This document shows positions 45,559 to 54,490 of a stretch of DNA of 64,000 nt, one piece after another. Position numbers and translations under genes: made by a program. The notes beneath the pieces are model-generated. The model saw nothing but the letters and a program-made list of their open reading frames with translations. It did not search any database and was not told the origin of the DNA. The DNA comes from Alnus glutinosa (lineage: Eukaryota; Streptophyta; Magnoliopsida; Fagales; Betulaceae): assembly GCF_958979055.1 (NCBI RefSeq), contig NC_084894.1, forward strand, positions 5,275,001 through 5,339,000, read 5' to 3'. Position 1 is the stretch's first letter, and the number at the start of each line of letters is the position of its first letter.

Positions 45559-46437
45559 TCAAATTCCTTTCATCACAAAGAATGCAACCACGGCAACTCC
45601 AATGGGCTCCAACATTCCATGCCTGCTGAGACTTACTGCAGCAGCCTCATCCACTTTGGCAGCACCAGACGGACTCACCGGAGCATCCTCCTTTGTCGTC
45701 TTAGGCTTCGACAGCGTTGGTGTGGGGGCTGCAGCTACTTTTTTAGCCTTAGGACTGAAAATGTCCAGCGGAAGAAGCACTTTGGTCACCTGATAAATAG
45801 TAAGCTGGTCATCCGAATACACTGTACCACCCAATGTGGTGTTCACAAGGCCAGTCGAGATGTTCACTTGGTTTCCAGCTGTGGTAATGTTTAGCGGAAA
45901 CGCACCGGCGCTGACATCTCCTGCTTCAGTCGGCACTGGATTGCTCAAAGTTTGGAAGTTTGACAGAGTAACAACGGTGTTCAAAATATGAAACTGTATT
46001 AGTTGGGTCTTTTGTAGGTCAGATAGAGAGTTTATTGTGCCCGGTTTAAGATTCGAAAATGCGGAATCAGTAGGAGCAAAGATGGTAAACCCAATGTTTG
46101 AATTGTTGAGCTGCCCATAAAGTTGCTTAGCCACACCTGTGCTCTTTAAGAGGCGGACAAAGACCGAGTAGCCATGAGCCTTTTCAAGGATTTTGGTGAC
46201 ATCGATGGGACCCTTCTGCACCGGGACTTGGGCGGGCTGGGCTGGGGCTTTGGCGGGCTGGACTGGGGGATTGGCAGGCTGAGTCGGGGGATTGGCGGGT
46301 TGGGCTGGGGGATTGGCGGGTTGGGCCGGAGTGTTGGCGGGCTGGGTTGGAGCCGCAACGGGCTGGCCTGAAGTAGTGATGCAATGGAAGAGAAACACAA
46401 GTAGAATGGAGAGGGAGGAAACAACCTGTTTGGTCAT
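45559..46437 (-). CDS. FLA: Fasciclin-like arabinogalactan protein, FLA copy 2, 292 aa
   Basis: Same domain order as copy 1. Differences: stalk PVAAPTQPANTPAQPANPP; FAS1 LKPGTINS where copies 1 and 3 have LKAGTINS; DQLTIYQ where copies 1, 3 and 5 have DQLIIYQ; tail HGMLEPIGV. Its FAS1 domain and downstream flank agree with copy 4. Its signal peptide (HCITTSGQP) and leader agree with copies 1 and 3. It is therefore a mosaic, with the change somewhere in about 46150-46290. Intact and intronless. Confidence 0.93.
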   Translation of the reverse strand: MTKQVVSSLSILLVFLFHCITTSGQPVAAPTQPANTPAQPANPPAQPANPPTQPANPPVQPAKAPAQPAQVPVQKGPIDVTKILEKAHGYSVFVRLLKSTGVAKQLYGQLNNSNIGFTIFAPTDSAFSNLKPGTINSLSDLQKTQLIQFHILNTVVTLSNFQTLSNPVPTEAGDVSAGAFPLNITTAGNQVNISTGLVNTTLGGTVYSDDQLTIYQVTKVLLPLDIFSPKAKKVAAAPTPTLSKPKTTKEDAPVSPSGAAKVDEAAAVSLSRHGMLEPIGVAVVAFFVMKGI

Positions 46438-46822
46438 CTTTGTAGTGTTACTTAGTATGGCCAGGCAGCTGTGTTTGCTTGGGAAATTTATAATTGCTAG
46501 CTAGTGAGTGTGTTTGATATGTGTGGGAAGGAGGAGATCGAGGGTTTTATGCAGGGGGATAGTTAGGTGAAAGGGTACAAATGTTGTTACAAATCCATAG
46601 TTGTTTGCAGCTTATCTGTCTTGGAAAGGTGGAGGAATGAATGGATAGAATGAGAGGTTTAGCTGTTTTAGCTGCTTGTTTGCTTGGGATGTAAAGAAAG
46701 TGGATGTCAATTGGATGTGCATGCATGCGGGCAAAAGAGAGATGAATATAATTGCTTTGCTTTCACAGACTGAACAAAAAGCTATATGAGTTAGGATTTG
46801 TAATATTGTGGATACAAATTGG

Positions 46823-47074
46823 CCCGTTTAGTAATCCCCTTCCCCTCCCCTCTCCTTATGGAGAATTTTTTTTTTGTTGAATAAAAGTAAAGTAGAAAGA
46901 ATTTATATAGAAAAGTAAAAAATTTTGTATTGTAGTGGTTTTTTTACTTAAATAATAATAAAAAATTATTGATGTGATATAAAAAGTAAAAAAGGTTAAA
47001 AATGTTTTGAGTTGATGTTTTTTGGGAGATGTGAAAATAATGGGAAGGGAGAGGGGAGGGGTTATTAAACGGGG
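46823..47074. mobile_element. hAT-like MITE upstream of FLA copy 2
   Basis: About 32-bp GC-skewed inverted ends: CCCGTTTAGTAATCCCCTTC and GGGGTTATTAAACGGG. The interior shares TTGTAGTGGTTTTTTT and AATTATTGATGTGATATAAA with the partial copy at 60787-61000. No clear 8-bp duplication. Confidence 0.6.
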
Positions 47075-47263
47075 ATTACACAACGGAACAAGAGGGGCGA
47101 GTATGCTAATAATTTTTTATTGGAAATTCATGCTTGTATCTGTGCGTTGAAATGCGTATGTTAAGCTTCATTTTTATTTTAATTTTCTTAAAATTGGTAT
47201 GTTAAGCTTTTATTTTCGGTTCATTTCAATTAGATAAAGACCTGATCAATTGGTTCATTTTAC

Positions 47264-47432
47264 TACAACAGAAACGTTGCATCTACCAGATAGAATAGAA
47301 CCTCTCTCTCTCACACACAAACATTGCATCTTAGGTGACAACACAACATGTGTCCTGTCAACTAAGATACAATGTTTGTGTGTGAGAGAGAGAGGTTCTA
47401 TTCTATCTAGTAGATGCAATGTTTCTATTGTA
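47264..47432. repeat. Long inverted repeat spanning a LINE insertion edge
   Basis: Left arm 47264-47334 and right arm 47362-47432 (about 71 bp each, about 4-6 differences) face each other. Cores are AGATAGAATAGAACCTCTCT and AGAGAGGTTCTATTCTATCT. The left arm is native FLA-array sequence: the AACATTGCATCAACTAGATA block occurs upstream of other copies. The right arm begins exactly after the LINE target-site duplication, so it is part of the inserted DNA. Confidence 0.75.
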
Positions 47433-48238
47433 TTTGCACAACGTTTCTTTCTCTCATATGCGTTTTGTTGATTGGATTAAGGCTTTACTTTGGCCTCATT
47501 TCTTTCTTGGCATCTCGGTGAAAGATGTGTATAGTTTTCAAATTTATGCTTTGGTGCTAAAGGATGATCAGATCGGGTTTGCTAAGAATAAACTTATTCA
47601 TGAGGCCATTACCCCCGTACTTCTCAATACTCTTAAACGTATCAAGAACACCACTTAGCATCACTGGATGGCTAGGCATAATAGTAACTTAGCTGATTGA
47701 GATCTTCCTCTCTTAGGTTCTTTTAAAGTCAATTTTGATGTGGCCATCCGTCTTACTTTTGCAGTTACTGCCGCAATTTTTCAAGATCACTCTGAAAAAT
47801 TCATGGCAGTCAATACTCTGAAACTGCCCCCAATTGATACCTTGATGGGTGAAGCCATGCAGCCTTATTGGCATCTAGATTGGTTGTCTCAATGGGCTGC
47901 TCCCATTGATCATTGAAGGAGACTCTCTCCTCACTATTATGGCTTTAAATGATCATTTACTTTTCTCAAACTGGATCTCTGCACCAGTAATTTTTGACTC
48001 TCTTGTTCAATTGCATTCTATAAATATTTGGAGTGCTATTAAGATATCTAGATGTGGCAATCTTGATGCACACCTTGTAGCTGGATGGGCCGCTTCCTAC
48101 CTTGTGTTCGAAAGTATTCCCACTATTTCACTTTTCATTTCCTCTATCAGATTAAAGAGTGGAAAAGATCCTCCTTTGTAATTTTCCCCTTTCCCTATTT
48201 TTCCATATTTGAATAGAAAAATAAAAAAAAAATAAAAA
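47362..48238 (+). mobile_element. LINE insertion with RNase H remnant, 14-bp target-site duplication
   Basis: ATGTGTCCTGTCAA flanks it at 47348-47361 and 48239-48252, and an A-rich tail ends at 48238. From 47433 it reads as the C-terminal RNase H-like domain of a plant LINE polyprotein, in broken frames: FKVNFDVAIRLTFAVTAAIF at about 47725-47785, then from about 47905 IIEGDSLLTIMALNDHLLFS and ISRCGNLDAHLVAGWAASYL. There is at least one stop and one frame change (around 47890-47920). Its first 71 bp are an inverted copy of the neighbouring target DNA (separate entry). Confidence 0.75.
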
Positions 48239-48261
48239 ATGTGTCCTGTCAAGATGTTTTA

Positions 48262-48671
48262 AGGGAAAAGTATACATGCTCGTCCCAAACTACTACCCTA
48301 TTATCAATGTCCTCCCCTAAAAGAAAACTACAAATTATGTCAATGTCTTCTCTAAACTACAAAAACAATGTCAATGTTTCCCAAGGTAAGCAAAAAGACA
48401 AAAATGACCATAATCTTTTTTTAATAAAATAAAATATCCTTATAAATTAAAAAAAAAAAAAAAGAAGAAGAACAGGGAGTGGCTCCTTGGTTTTTTCAAT
48501 TATTATTATTATTTTTTAATATAAGTTTATGAATGATATTTTTGTCATTGAAGGACATTGGACATTTTTTGATAGTTTAAGAGGGACATTGACACAATTG
48601 GTACGTAGTTTATGAGGATATTGATAATGTGGTGGTAGTTTGAGTTGGGTATATATATTTTTTCCAAGTTT
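48262..48671. mobile_element. TIR element (MITE)
   Basis: The left end CCCAAACTACTACCCTATTA and ATCAATGTCC faces GGATATTGATAATGTGGTGG and TAGTTTGAGTTGGGTATA at the right, inverted. A second inner pair is AATGTCAATG/CATTGACACAATTG. The centre carries GGGAGTGGCTCCTTGG, a relative of the GGGTGGC core. Confidence 0.55.
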
Positions 48672-49515
48672 AATGAAAGAGAACACTTGACTTTAAATAA
48701 ATAATAATAATAATAAAAACCTCGCTTTCATCCCATGTACAAGGCCACATAGGGTTATTCTCTTGTATGATCAGGTCAAGCCCAATATGGGTAATACTAA
48801 GATTGAAAATGGATCAAAAGGAAAAATAAAACTACCTCTAATAGGCATAAGGCACTTGTCATAAGTTATTATTACTTACAATTAATTCATCTACATAATT
48901 GTAATTGTACTTTAATATTTATTTTGATTATTCAATACTCCCAATAACTTCTTATAATTGTATTTGACCCCTCCATGAAATAATCGTAGTTGAATTAAAG
49001 TCATAAATAAATTGTCACATAAATGCACTACCTCTTGATCATTGAGTACCTAATTTAATTTATTGATTATTCTTATACTTTTCAAATCAAATTTCAATTT
49101 GTAAATTTAATTTTAGTATCTCTTACTAAAATATTTTGGAGAGAGATTCAAAATAATCAATTCCCATTAAATTTATCACAAGGAGTTATTTCATGTTATT
49201 TTAATTAAATAAAAAGATTATAGATTCCATATGGAAGAGTAGTATTTCCACAATACTACATGAGATCACCCAACCAAAAGATTTTGTATTCAACCATTGT
49301 TTTTACACTTTACCCGCTTCCCAGAGGCATATTAGAGGGTTTAGATGGTTAAAAGTCATGTGCGATGTAAGTGAATGATATTCCGTTCAAAACGACGAAA
49401 AAACTAAACAAAGAGGATAACTTGTCACAATTTGATAATTTATGGGGTCAAATGTCTTTTTGAACATTGAAAGCAAAAACGCAAAAGTGGTCATACTTCG
49501 GAAGGATTAAGTGCA
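48672..49515. other. Intergenic, no gene recognised
   Basis: AT-rich and low in coding signal. It may be decayed downstream flank of FLA copy 3. Confidence 0.35.
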
Positions 49516-49524
49516 TTAATTTTT

Positions 49525-50087
49525 GAGGTAATTACTTTTTTCCCCCATGAACTACCGGCCATTGTTAATATGCCACCATGAATTGACACATTCACCAAAA
49601 GAGAGCATTGAACTATTATATACATATATGCCAAAACCCCAATTCCGTTAGGGTATCTTGTTAAATTGAACGGAATATGCTATTTTTAGGCTATTTTGTT
49701 TAAAGACAGAAATGTCATCAAACAGTAATTTAATAAAAAATATTAAACCTAATATGTAATTTTTTTATTAAAAAAAGAAACAAAAAAGGGAAAAGAAAGG
49801 GGGTGGCCGCCTCCATCATTTCTTTCCATTTTTGTTTTATTTTTATTTTAATTTTTAATTTTTAATTTTGAGGGTATTTTATATAAGTTTTGATTTTAAA
49901 TACCCTAACTTTTTTTTTTCCTCTCAAAAAAAGTTAGGGTATTCAAGTCCTTTTAAGAATTTGACTAAAGGAAGTGGGGTTTTGATATGTAAATGATAGT
50001 TCAATCCTCTCTTTTGATAAGGATGTCAGTTCGTAGTAGTATATTGATAATAGCCGGTAATTTATGGGAGAAAAAAGAAATTATGCC
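49525..50087. mobile_element. Mutator-like MITE with 9-bp target-site duplication
   Basis: TTAATTTTT flanks it at 49516-49524 and 50088-50096. The ends are inverted: GGTAATTACTTTTTTCCCCC and GGGAGAAAAAAGAAATTATG; further in, ATGAACTACCGGCCATTGTT faces AATAGCCGGTAATTTATG. The core has GGGGGTGGCCGCCTCC and a small hairpin (TACCCTAACTTTTTTT facing AAAAAAAGTTAGGGTA, 49902-49942). Confidence 0.7.
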
Positions 50088-50134
50088 TTAATTTTTTTTG
50101 TATTGCATTGACTCGAACAACTTTTTTGAAGATT

Positions 50135-50138
<4 letters not shown>

Positions 50139-50190
<52 letters not shown>
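50139..50190 (+). repeat. (TA)n microsatellite downstream of FLA copy 3
   Basis: About 26 TA units. The paralogous site near copy 5 (61976-62028) is equally long, while copy 1 (40697-40710) has only about six units. Confidence 0.85.
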
Positions 50191-50196
<6 letters not shown>

Positions 50197-50459
50197 CAAA
50201 TTATGTAGAATATGTAAATCAGGAAACCAGAAAGGGCAATAGAGATGAAAAAGTAAAAACATAAAATGCCCATACACCCGCATGGACAAGCTTAGCCAAA
50301 AAAAGAAGAAAAGAAATGGTACAAGGAAAGAAGGCAATTGTTTTGAAAGCACTTGGTGCTGGTCATGACCGTTGAACCCAACTCATAAAATCTTGCAGCG
50401 TCTCGACAATAGGACACCGCCAGAGCAAATAAACTAATAAAGGTGGCACGTATAAACCA

Positions 50460-51338
50460 TCAAATTCCTTTCATCACAAAGAATGCAACCACAGCAACTC
50501 CAACAGACTCTATCATTCCATGCCTGCTCAGACTTACTGCAGCAGCCTCATCCACTTTGGCAGCACCAGACGGACTCACCGGAGCATCCTCCTTTGTCGT
50601 CTTAGGCTTCGACAGCGTTGGTGTGGGGGCTGCAGCTACTTTTTTAGCCTTAGGACTGAAAATGTCCAGCGGAAGAAGCACTTTGGTCACCTGATAAATA
50701 ATAAGCTGGTCATCCGAATACACTGTACCGCCCAATGTGGTGTTCACAAGGCCAGTCGAGATGTTCACTTGGTTTCCAGCAGTGGTAATGTTTAGTGGAA
50801 ATGCACCGGCGCTAACGTCTCCGGCTTCGGTCGGCACTGGATTGCTCAAGGTTTGGAAGTTTGACAGAGTAACAACAGTGTTCAAAATATGAAATTGAAT
50901 TAGTTGGGTCTTTTGTAGGTCAGACAGAGAGTTTATTGTGCCCGCTTTAAGGTTCGAAAATGCGGAATCAGTAGGAGCAAAGATGGTAAACCCAATGTTT
51001 GAATTGTTGAGCTGTCCATAAAGTTGCTTAGCCACACCTGTGCTCTTTAAGAGGCGGACAAAGACCGAGTAGCCATGAGCTTTTTCAAGGATTTTGGTGA
51101 CGTCGATGGGACCCTTCTGCACCGGGACCTGGGCGGGCTGTGCTGGGGCTTTGGCGGGCTGGACTGGGGGATTGGCAGGCTGAGTAGGAGGATTGGCGGG
51201 TTGGACTGGAGGATTGGCGGGTTGGGTGGGAGTGTTGGCGGGCTGGGTTGGAGCCGCAGCGGGCTGGCCTGAAGTAGTGATGCAATGGAAGAGAAACACA
51301 AGTAGAATGGAGAGGGAGGAAACAACCTGTTTGGTCAT
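50460..51338 (-). CDS. FLA: Fasciclin-like arabinogalactan protein, FLA copy 3, 292 aa
   Basis: Closest to copy 1. It shares the signal peptide, LKAGTINS, DQLIIYQ and most silent sites through FAS1. Distinguishing residues: stalk PPVQPANPPTQPANPPVQ and tail HGMIESVGV. The downstream flank is type I (as copies 1 and 5). Complete and intronless. Confidence 0.93.
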   Translation of the reverse strand: MTKQVVSSLSILLVFLFHCITTSGQPAAAPTQPANTPTQPANPPVQPANPPTQPANPPVQPAKAPAQPAQVPVQKGPIDVTKILEKAHGYSVFVRLLKSTGVAKQLYGQLNNSNIGFTIFAPTDSAFSNLKAGTINSLSDLQKTQLIQFHILNTVVTLSNFQTLSNPVPTEAGDVSAGAFPLNITTAGNQVNISTGLVNTTLGGTVYSDDQLIIYQVTKVLLPLDIFSPKAKKVAAAPTPTLSKPKTTKEDAPVSPSGAAKVDEAAAVSLSRHGMIESVGVAVVAFFVMKGI

Positions 51339-52473
51339 CTTTGTAGTGTAACTTAGTTTGGGCAGCTGTCTCTGCTTGGGAAATTTAGAATTGCTAGGGA
51401 GTGTGTTTGATATGTGTGGGAAGGAAGAGAGGGCTTTTATGCAGGGGGAGAGAGTTTAGTTAGGTGAAAGGGTACAGTTATAGTTACAAATACTTAGTTG
51501 TTTGCAGCTTATCTGTCTTGGAAAGGTGGAGGAATGAATGGATAGAATGAGAGGTTTAGCTGTTTTAGCTGCTTGTTTGCTTGGGAAGGCAGCAAAAAGA
51601 GAGTGAATGTCAATTGGATGTGCGGGGAAAAGAGAGATGAATATGATTGCTTTGCTTTCACAAACTGAACAAAAACAGAGGGGATAGTATTTGTAATTTG
51701 CAAGATTTTTTATTTATTTATTTGTTTTTGAGATGATCCTTTTAAGAGTTAGGAGACAGTAAGTAACGTATAAGCTATATGAGTGGTACAAGAGGGGAGA
51801 GTATATATGCTAATAATTTTTAAGTGGAAATTCATGCCTGTAAGTTGTATCTATGCGTTGAAATGCTCATGCTAAGCTTTTACTTTCGGTTCATTTCGAT
51901 TAGATAAATTAAGACCTCTGTTTGTTCATTTCACTAACACAAACATTGCATCAACCTCCCTCTCACTATCGGCGTACTCCTTCGGCATGGGCCAACCCGT
52001 CCTACATCATGAGCTATCTCAGTGCTACTAGATTGTTTCAACCCACGGATAATTGGTATATTCATCTCTGTCTGTTTAGTTGGGACAAATATTATTTTTA
52101 AAAATCTTAAATAGGAATTCAAGAAATAATTATTACTTGTTAAAAAATTGCCTTTTTATCTTTAATCCCAAATGATAATACATTCAGTCGAGGACTATAC
52201 ATCATGATAAGACAATAGAACTTTCTTAATTAGTGAGTTAAACAAGGAGAAAGAGAAGATCGAGTCACTCAGCTCATTCGGTGTAATTATTTTGGCGCTG
52301 TTGTAATTTGTGATGGGTCTGTTGTTGGAGAGTCTATCCCATTTTTGTATTAGGAGTGAGAATGATACTCCCCTATAAACATTTCCTTATTCAATTAAAA
52401 AAAAAAAAAAAACCTTGTATGAAATAGAGCTGCAGATGGGCTTTTGGTTTCTATGACGTAAACATATTCATTG
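51339..52473 (-). other. Upstream region of FLA copy 3 and intergenic DNA
   Basis: Proximal promoter shared with copy 1; the TATA-like element is CATAAAA at 51435-51441. At 51957-51985 the text CCCTCTCACTATCGGCGT joins directly to CTCCTTCGGC. Between copies 1 and 2 the same two pieces (43858-43875 and about 44231) lie some 350 bp apart. An old LINE-like tail with poly-A lies at about 52250-52412. Confidence 0.5.
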
Positions 52474-52614
52474 AGTAATTTTATTCTTTACACCCATTTA
52501 TCACACTCATTTTACACTAAATGATGTTGCATGTTTTAAATGGCATCCCATGTTATACTTAAAGCACGCTACGTCAGATTGTAAGCATGAAATATGTGTG
52601 AAAAGTAACCTACT
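52474..52614. mobile_element. MITE, GAGTAA-terminal family
   Basis: The ends GAGTAATTTTATTCTTTACA and TGTGAAAAGTAACCTACTCT are inverse to each other. Relatives lie at 3117-3253 and 44494-44595. Confidence 0.5.
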
Positions 52615-53419
52615 CTATTTCGTTGTTTCACACAACTTCTGACTGATTGCAAGTCTATTGATAAAATAATTTTCAATTCCCCAACGGGCTAGCATGTATA
52701 TGGTTAACCCAAAATCTGTTGTGCAAATACATGAACAATAATAGATATTGAAAATATGCACATGGACCATTCCTGTTTGCTTGCTTGTCCCATATCCTTT
52801 ATCCTCCACCTATGGCGAGGGAATATAAAACAGCAGGCCGGGGAATAAGTCTCAGCTTTATGCTCCTCAAGAAAACTTACAGAAAGAGAAAAAGAGAAAA
52901 AAAAAAAATGGGGAAAAAGAAAGAGAGGATAATTCACAAAAAGAGAACATATGCCATGGTCATGAAATTTATTTTGATTTTTTTTTTTGTGCTAATTATT
53001 AAATTTATTTTGATTATTTCTGTTGGAACGTGACATCTTAGGGCTGATAATGCCAATATTTCAGTACCCCACTGGCATAGCTGGCCAATGAAGGAAATTA
53101 TATGTAATGTCTTGGGAATTGGGCCGTCCGAAATAAGCCCGATTGTAATTATAAGAAGGGCCAATAAAGTAAAGCCTGCTATTGATCGAAGCCCACTAAC
53201 GACATGCATTCCCCAACTTGGTGCTTATCGGAACCATTAATTAATCTCTTTGATGACAAAGCTAACTGCTGATCGAGGATTGGATCTAGGCACCCACCAC
53301 GATCGCCAGAAAAAACTTCCACTAGCTCATATTATAATGTCATGTTAAAAAGAAGGTCTTTGGACTCTCTCTCTCTCTGGTTCGGCAATATGATGTAGGA
53401 CAAGAATTTTGTCTTTTTT
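52615..53419. other. Intergenic, no gene recognised
   Basis: Not shared with the other FLA intervals as far as I can see, so it is probably an insertion private to this interval. Poly-T lies at 53413-53437. Confidence 0.35.
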
Positions 53420-54490
53420 TTTTTTTTTTTTTTTTTTGAGGGGCTCTTATTATCGAGAGGGCTTGTCTTGCCATCGATCGGGATTGTTAACCAATGAGCT
53501 TATGCAAGAGCAATTTTACCGTTGGACAAAGAACTTTACTGACGGCTTATTAGAAAGTCAGGATGTAACGACTCACTCCCAACGACACAATATTGTTCGT
53601 TTTTTGGCTCTTCCGAACCAGACTTTACAGGAGGTCACCCATTCTGGTACTACTCTCGCAGAAGCACGCTTAACTGCGGAGTTCTGATATATTCATAGTC
53701 ATCACGGCTTTAAAACGCGTTGTGTAAAGAAGAATGCATTTATACATATAAGCACATCTCCATTCCCAGACGATGTGGTAGTCAGTGAAACGTCACACAT
53801 GATAAAAAGGTTTTACTATTGGAACCAAACAATAGGTTCTGACGAGTTAACTACTTTAAGTGGAACATTCCATATCGTCGGCACCAAGTAGATATGAGGA
53901 CAGCTAATATCTAGCGATGGAAGTACAAAATGAAAAGGCTACAAACCGGGTTGATGAAGAGTGAGAAACAACAGACGGGCATGAGTGAAAAATTATCGGC
54001 CAGACTTTTAGTAATTAATTGGTCTATGATGTGGCCACAAGATTGATTTTTTACATTCATAACAATTCATCATATTAATATACCAAATCAAGAATATTTA
54101 AGCATGAAAGGAAATGGTCGATTACTTAGAAGTCATCCAAAAAGGAAAGATTTGATTGACTAATTATGAAGATCTCTAGGATGATCACTGAAATAATTCT
54201 CTTAATTTCCTTTAGAATATTTCTATCTTTAGATTTATGTAACCATCAAGTATTTCCATAATTGTTATATTTTACTTCTTTTGTTTTATTTCCATTATTA
54301 AAAGATTTTACCATTTTGTAGTTTTAGGGTTTCATTATAAATTGGGATATATAAATTGTAATGGAATAATCAGTTTTTTTGCTTTTAATAATATATCAGT
54401 TTTCTCTATCAATGTGTGTTGATTTTTGTGCATTGAGAACACAGTTTCTCTTTTAAGTATATTGCTTTCACTATGTCACGATCAAAGGGT
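53420..54490. mobile_element. LTR-retroelement-like remnant B (inverted relative to remnant A)
   Basis: Reverse-oriented homologue of 42900-44000. The reverse complement gives GTGTTCTCAATGCACAAAAA, TTTATAATGAAACCCTAAAA, AAGTAGTTAACTCGTCAGAA and CTCTCGATAATAAGAGC. It is interrupted by the Cassandra-type LTR at 53564-53797. Broken and old. Family unresolved. Confidence 0.4.
53564..53797 (-). mobile_element. Cassandra-type solo LTR with embedded 5S rRNA-like sequence
   Basis: On the minus strand it begins TGTGACGTT and ends GTCGTTACA. The interior strongly resembles plant 5S rRNA: ATCAGAACTCCGCAGTTAAG, CGTGCTTCTGCGAGAGTAGT and GGGTGACCTCCTG. Cassandra TRIM elements are known for carrying 5S rRNA promoter sequence in their LTRs. 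Flanking pentamers CAGGA (53559-53563) and CATGA (53798-53802) differ at one base, as expected for an ageing duplication. No internal domain or second LTR was seen, so it is a solo LTR. Fossil, non-autonomous family. Confidence 0.8.

Noticed and set aside
45401-45793. Plus-strand open frames of 83-130 residues lying antisense to each FLA gene and conserved in all five copies
   Set aside because: They mirror the conserved FLA coding strand. Start and end points vary with flanking changes, and there is no domain or independent signal.
47906-48181. 91-residue plus frame as a host gene
   Set aside because: It is the RNase H-like end of a LINE, flanked by a 14-bp target duplication and an A-tail.
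53600-53700. Genuine 5S rRNA gene
   Set aside because: The 5S-like part is diverged and sits inside LTR-type ends; a Cassandra LTR explains it better.
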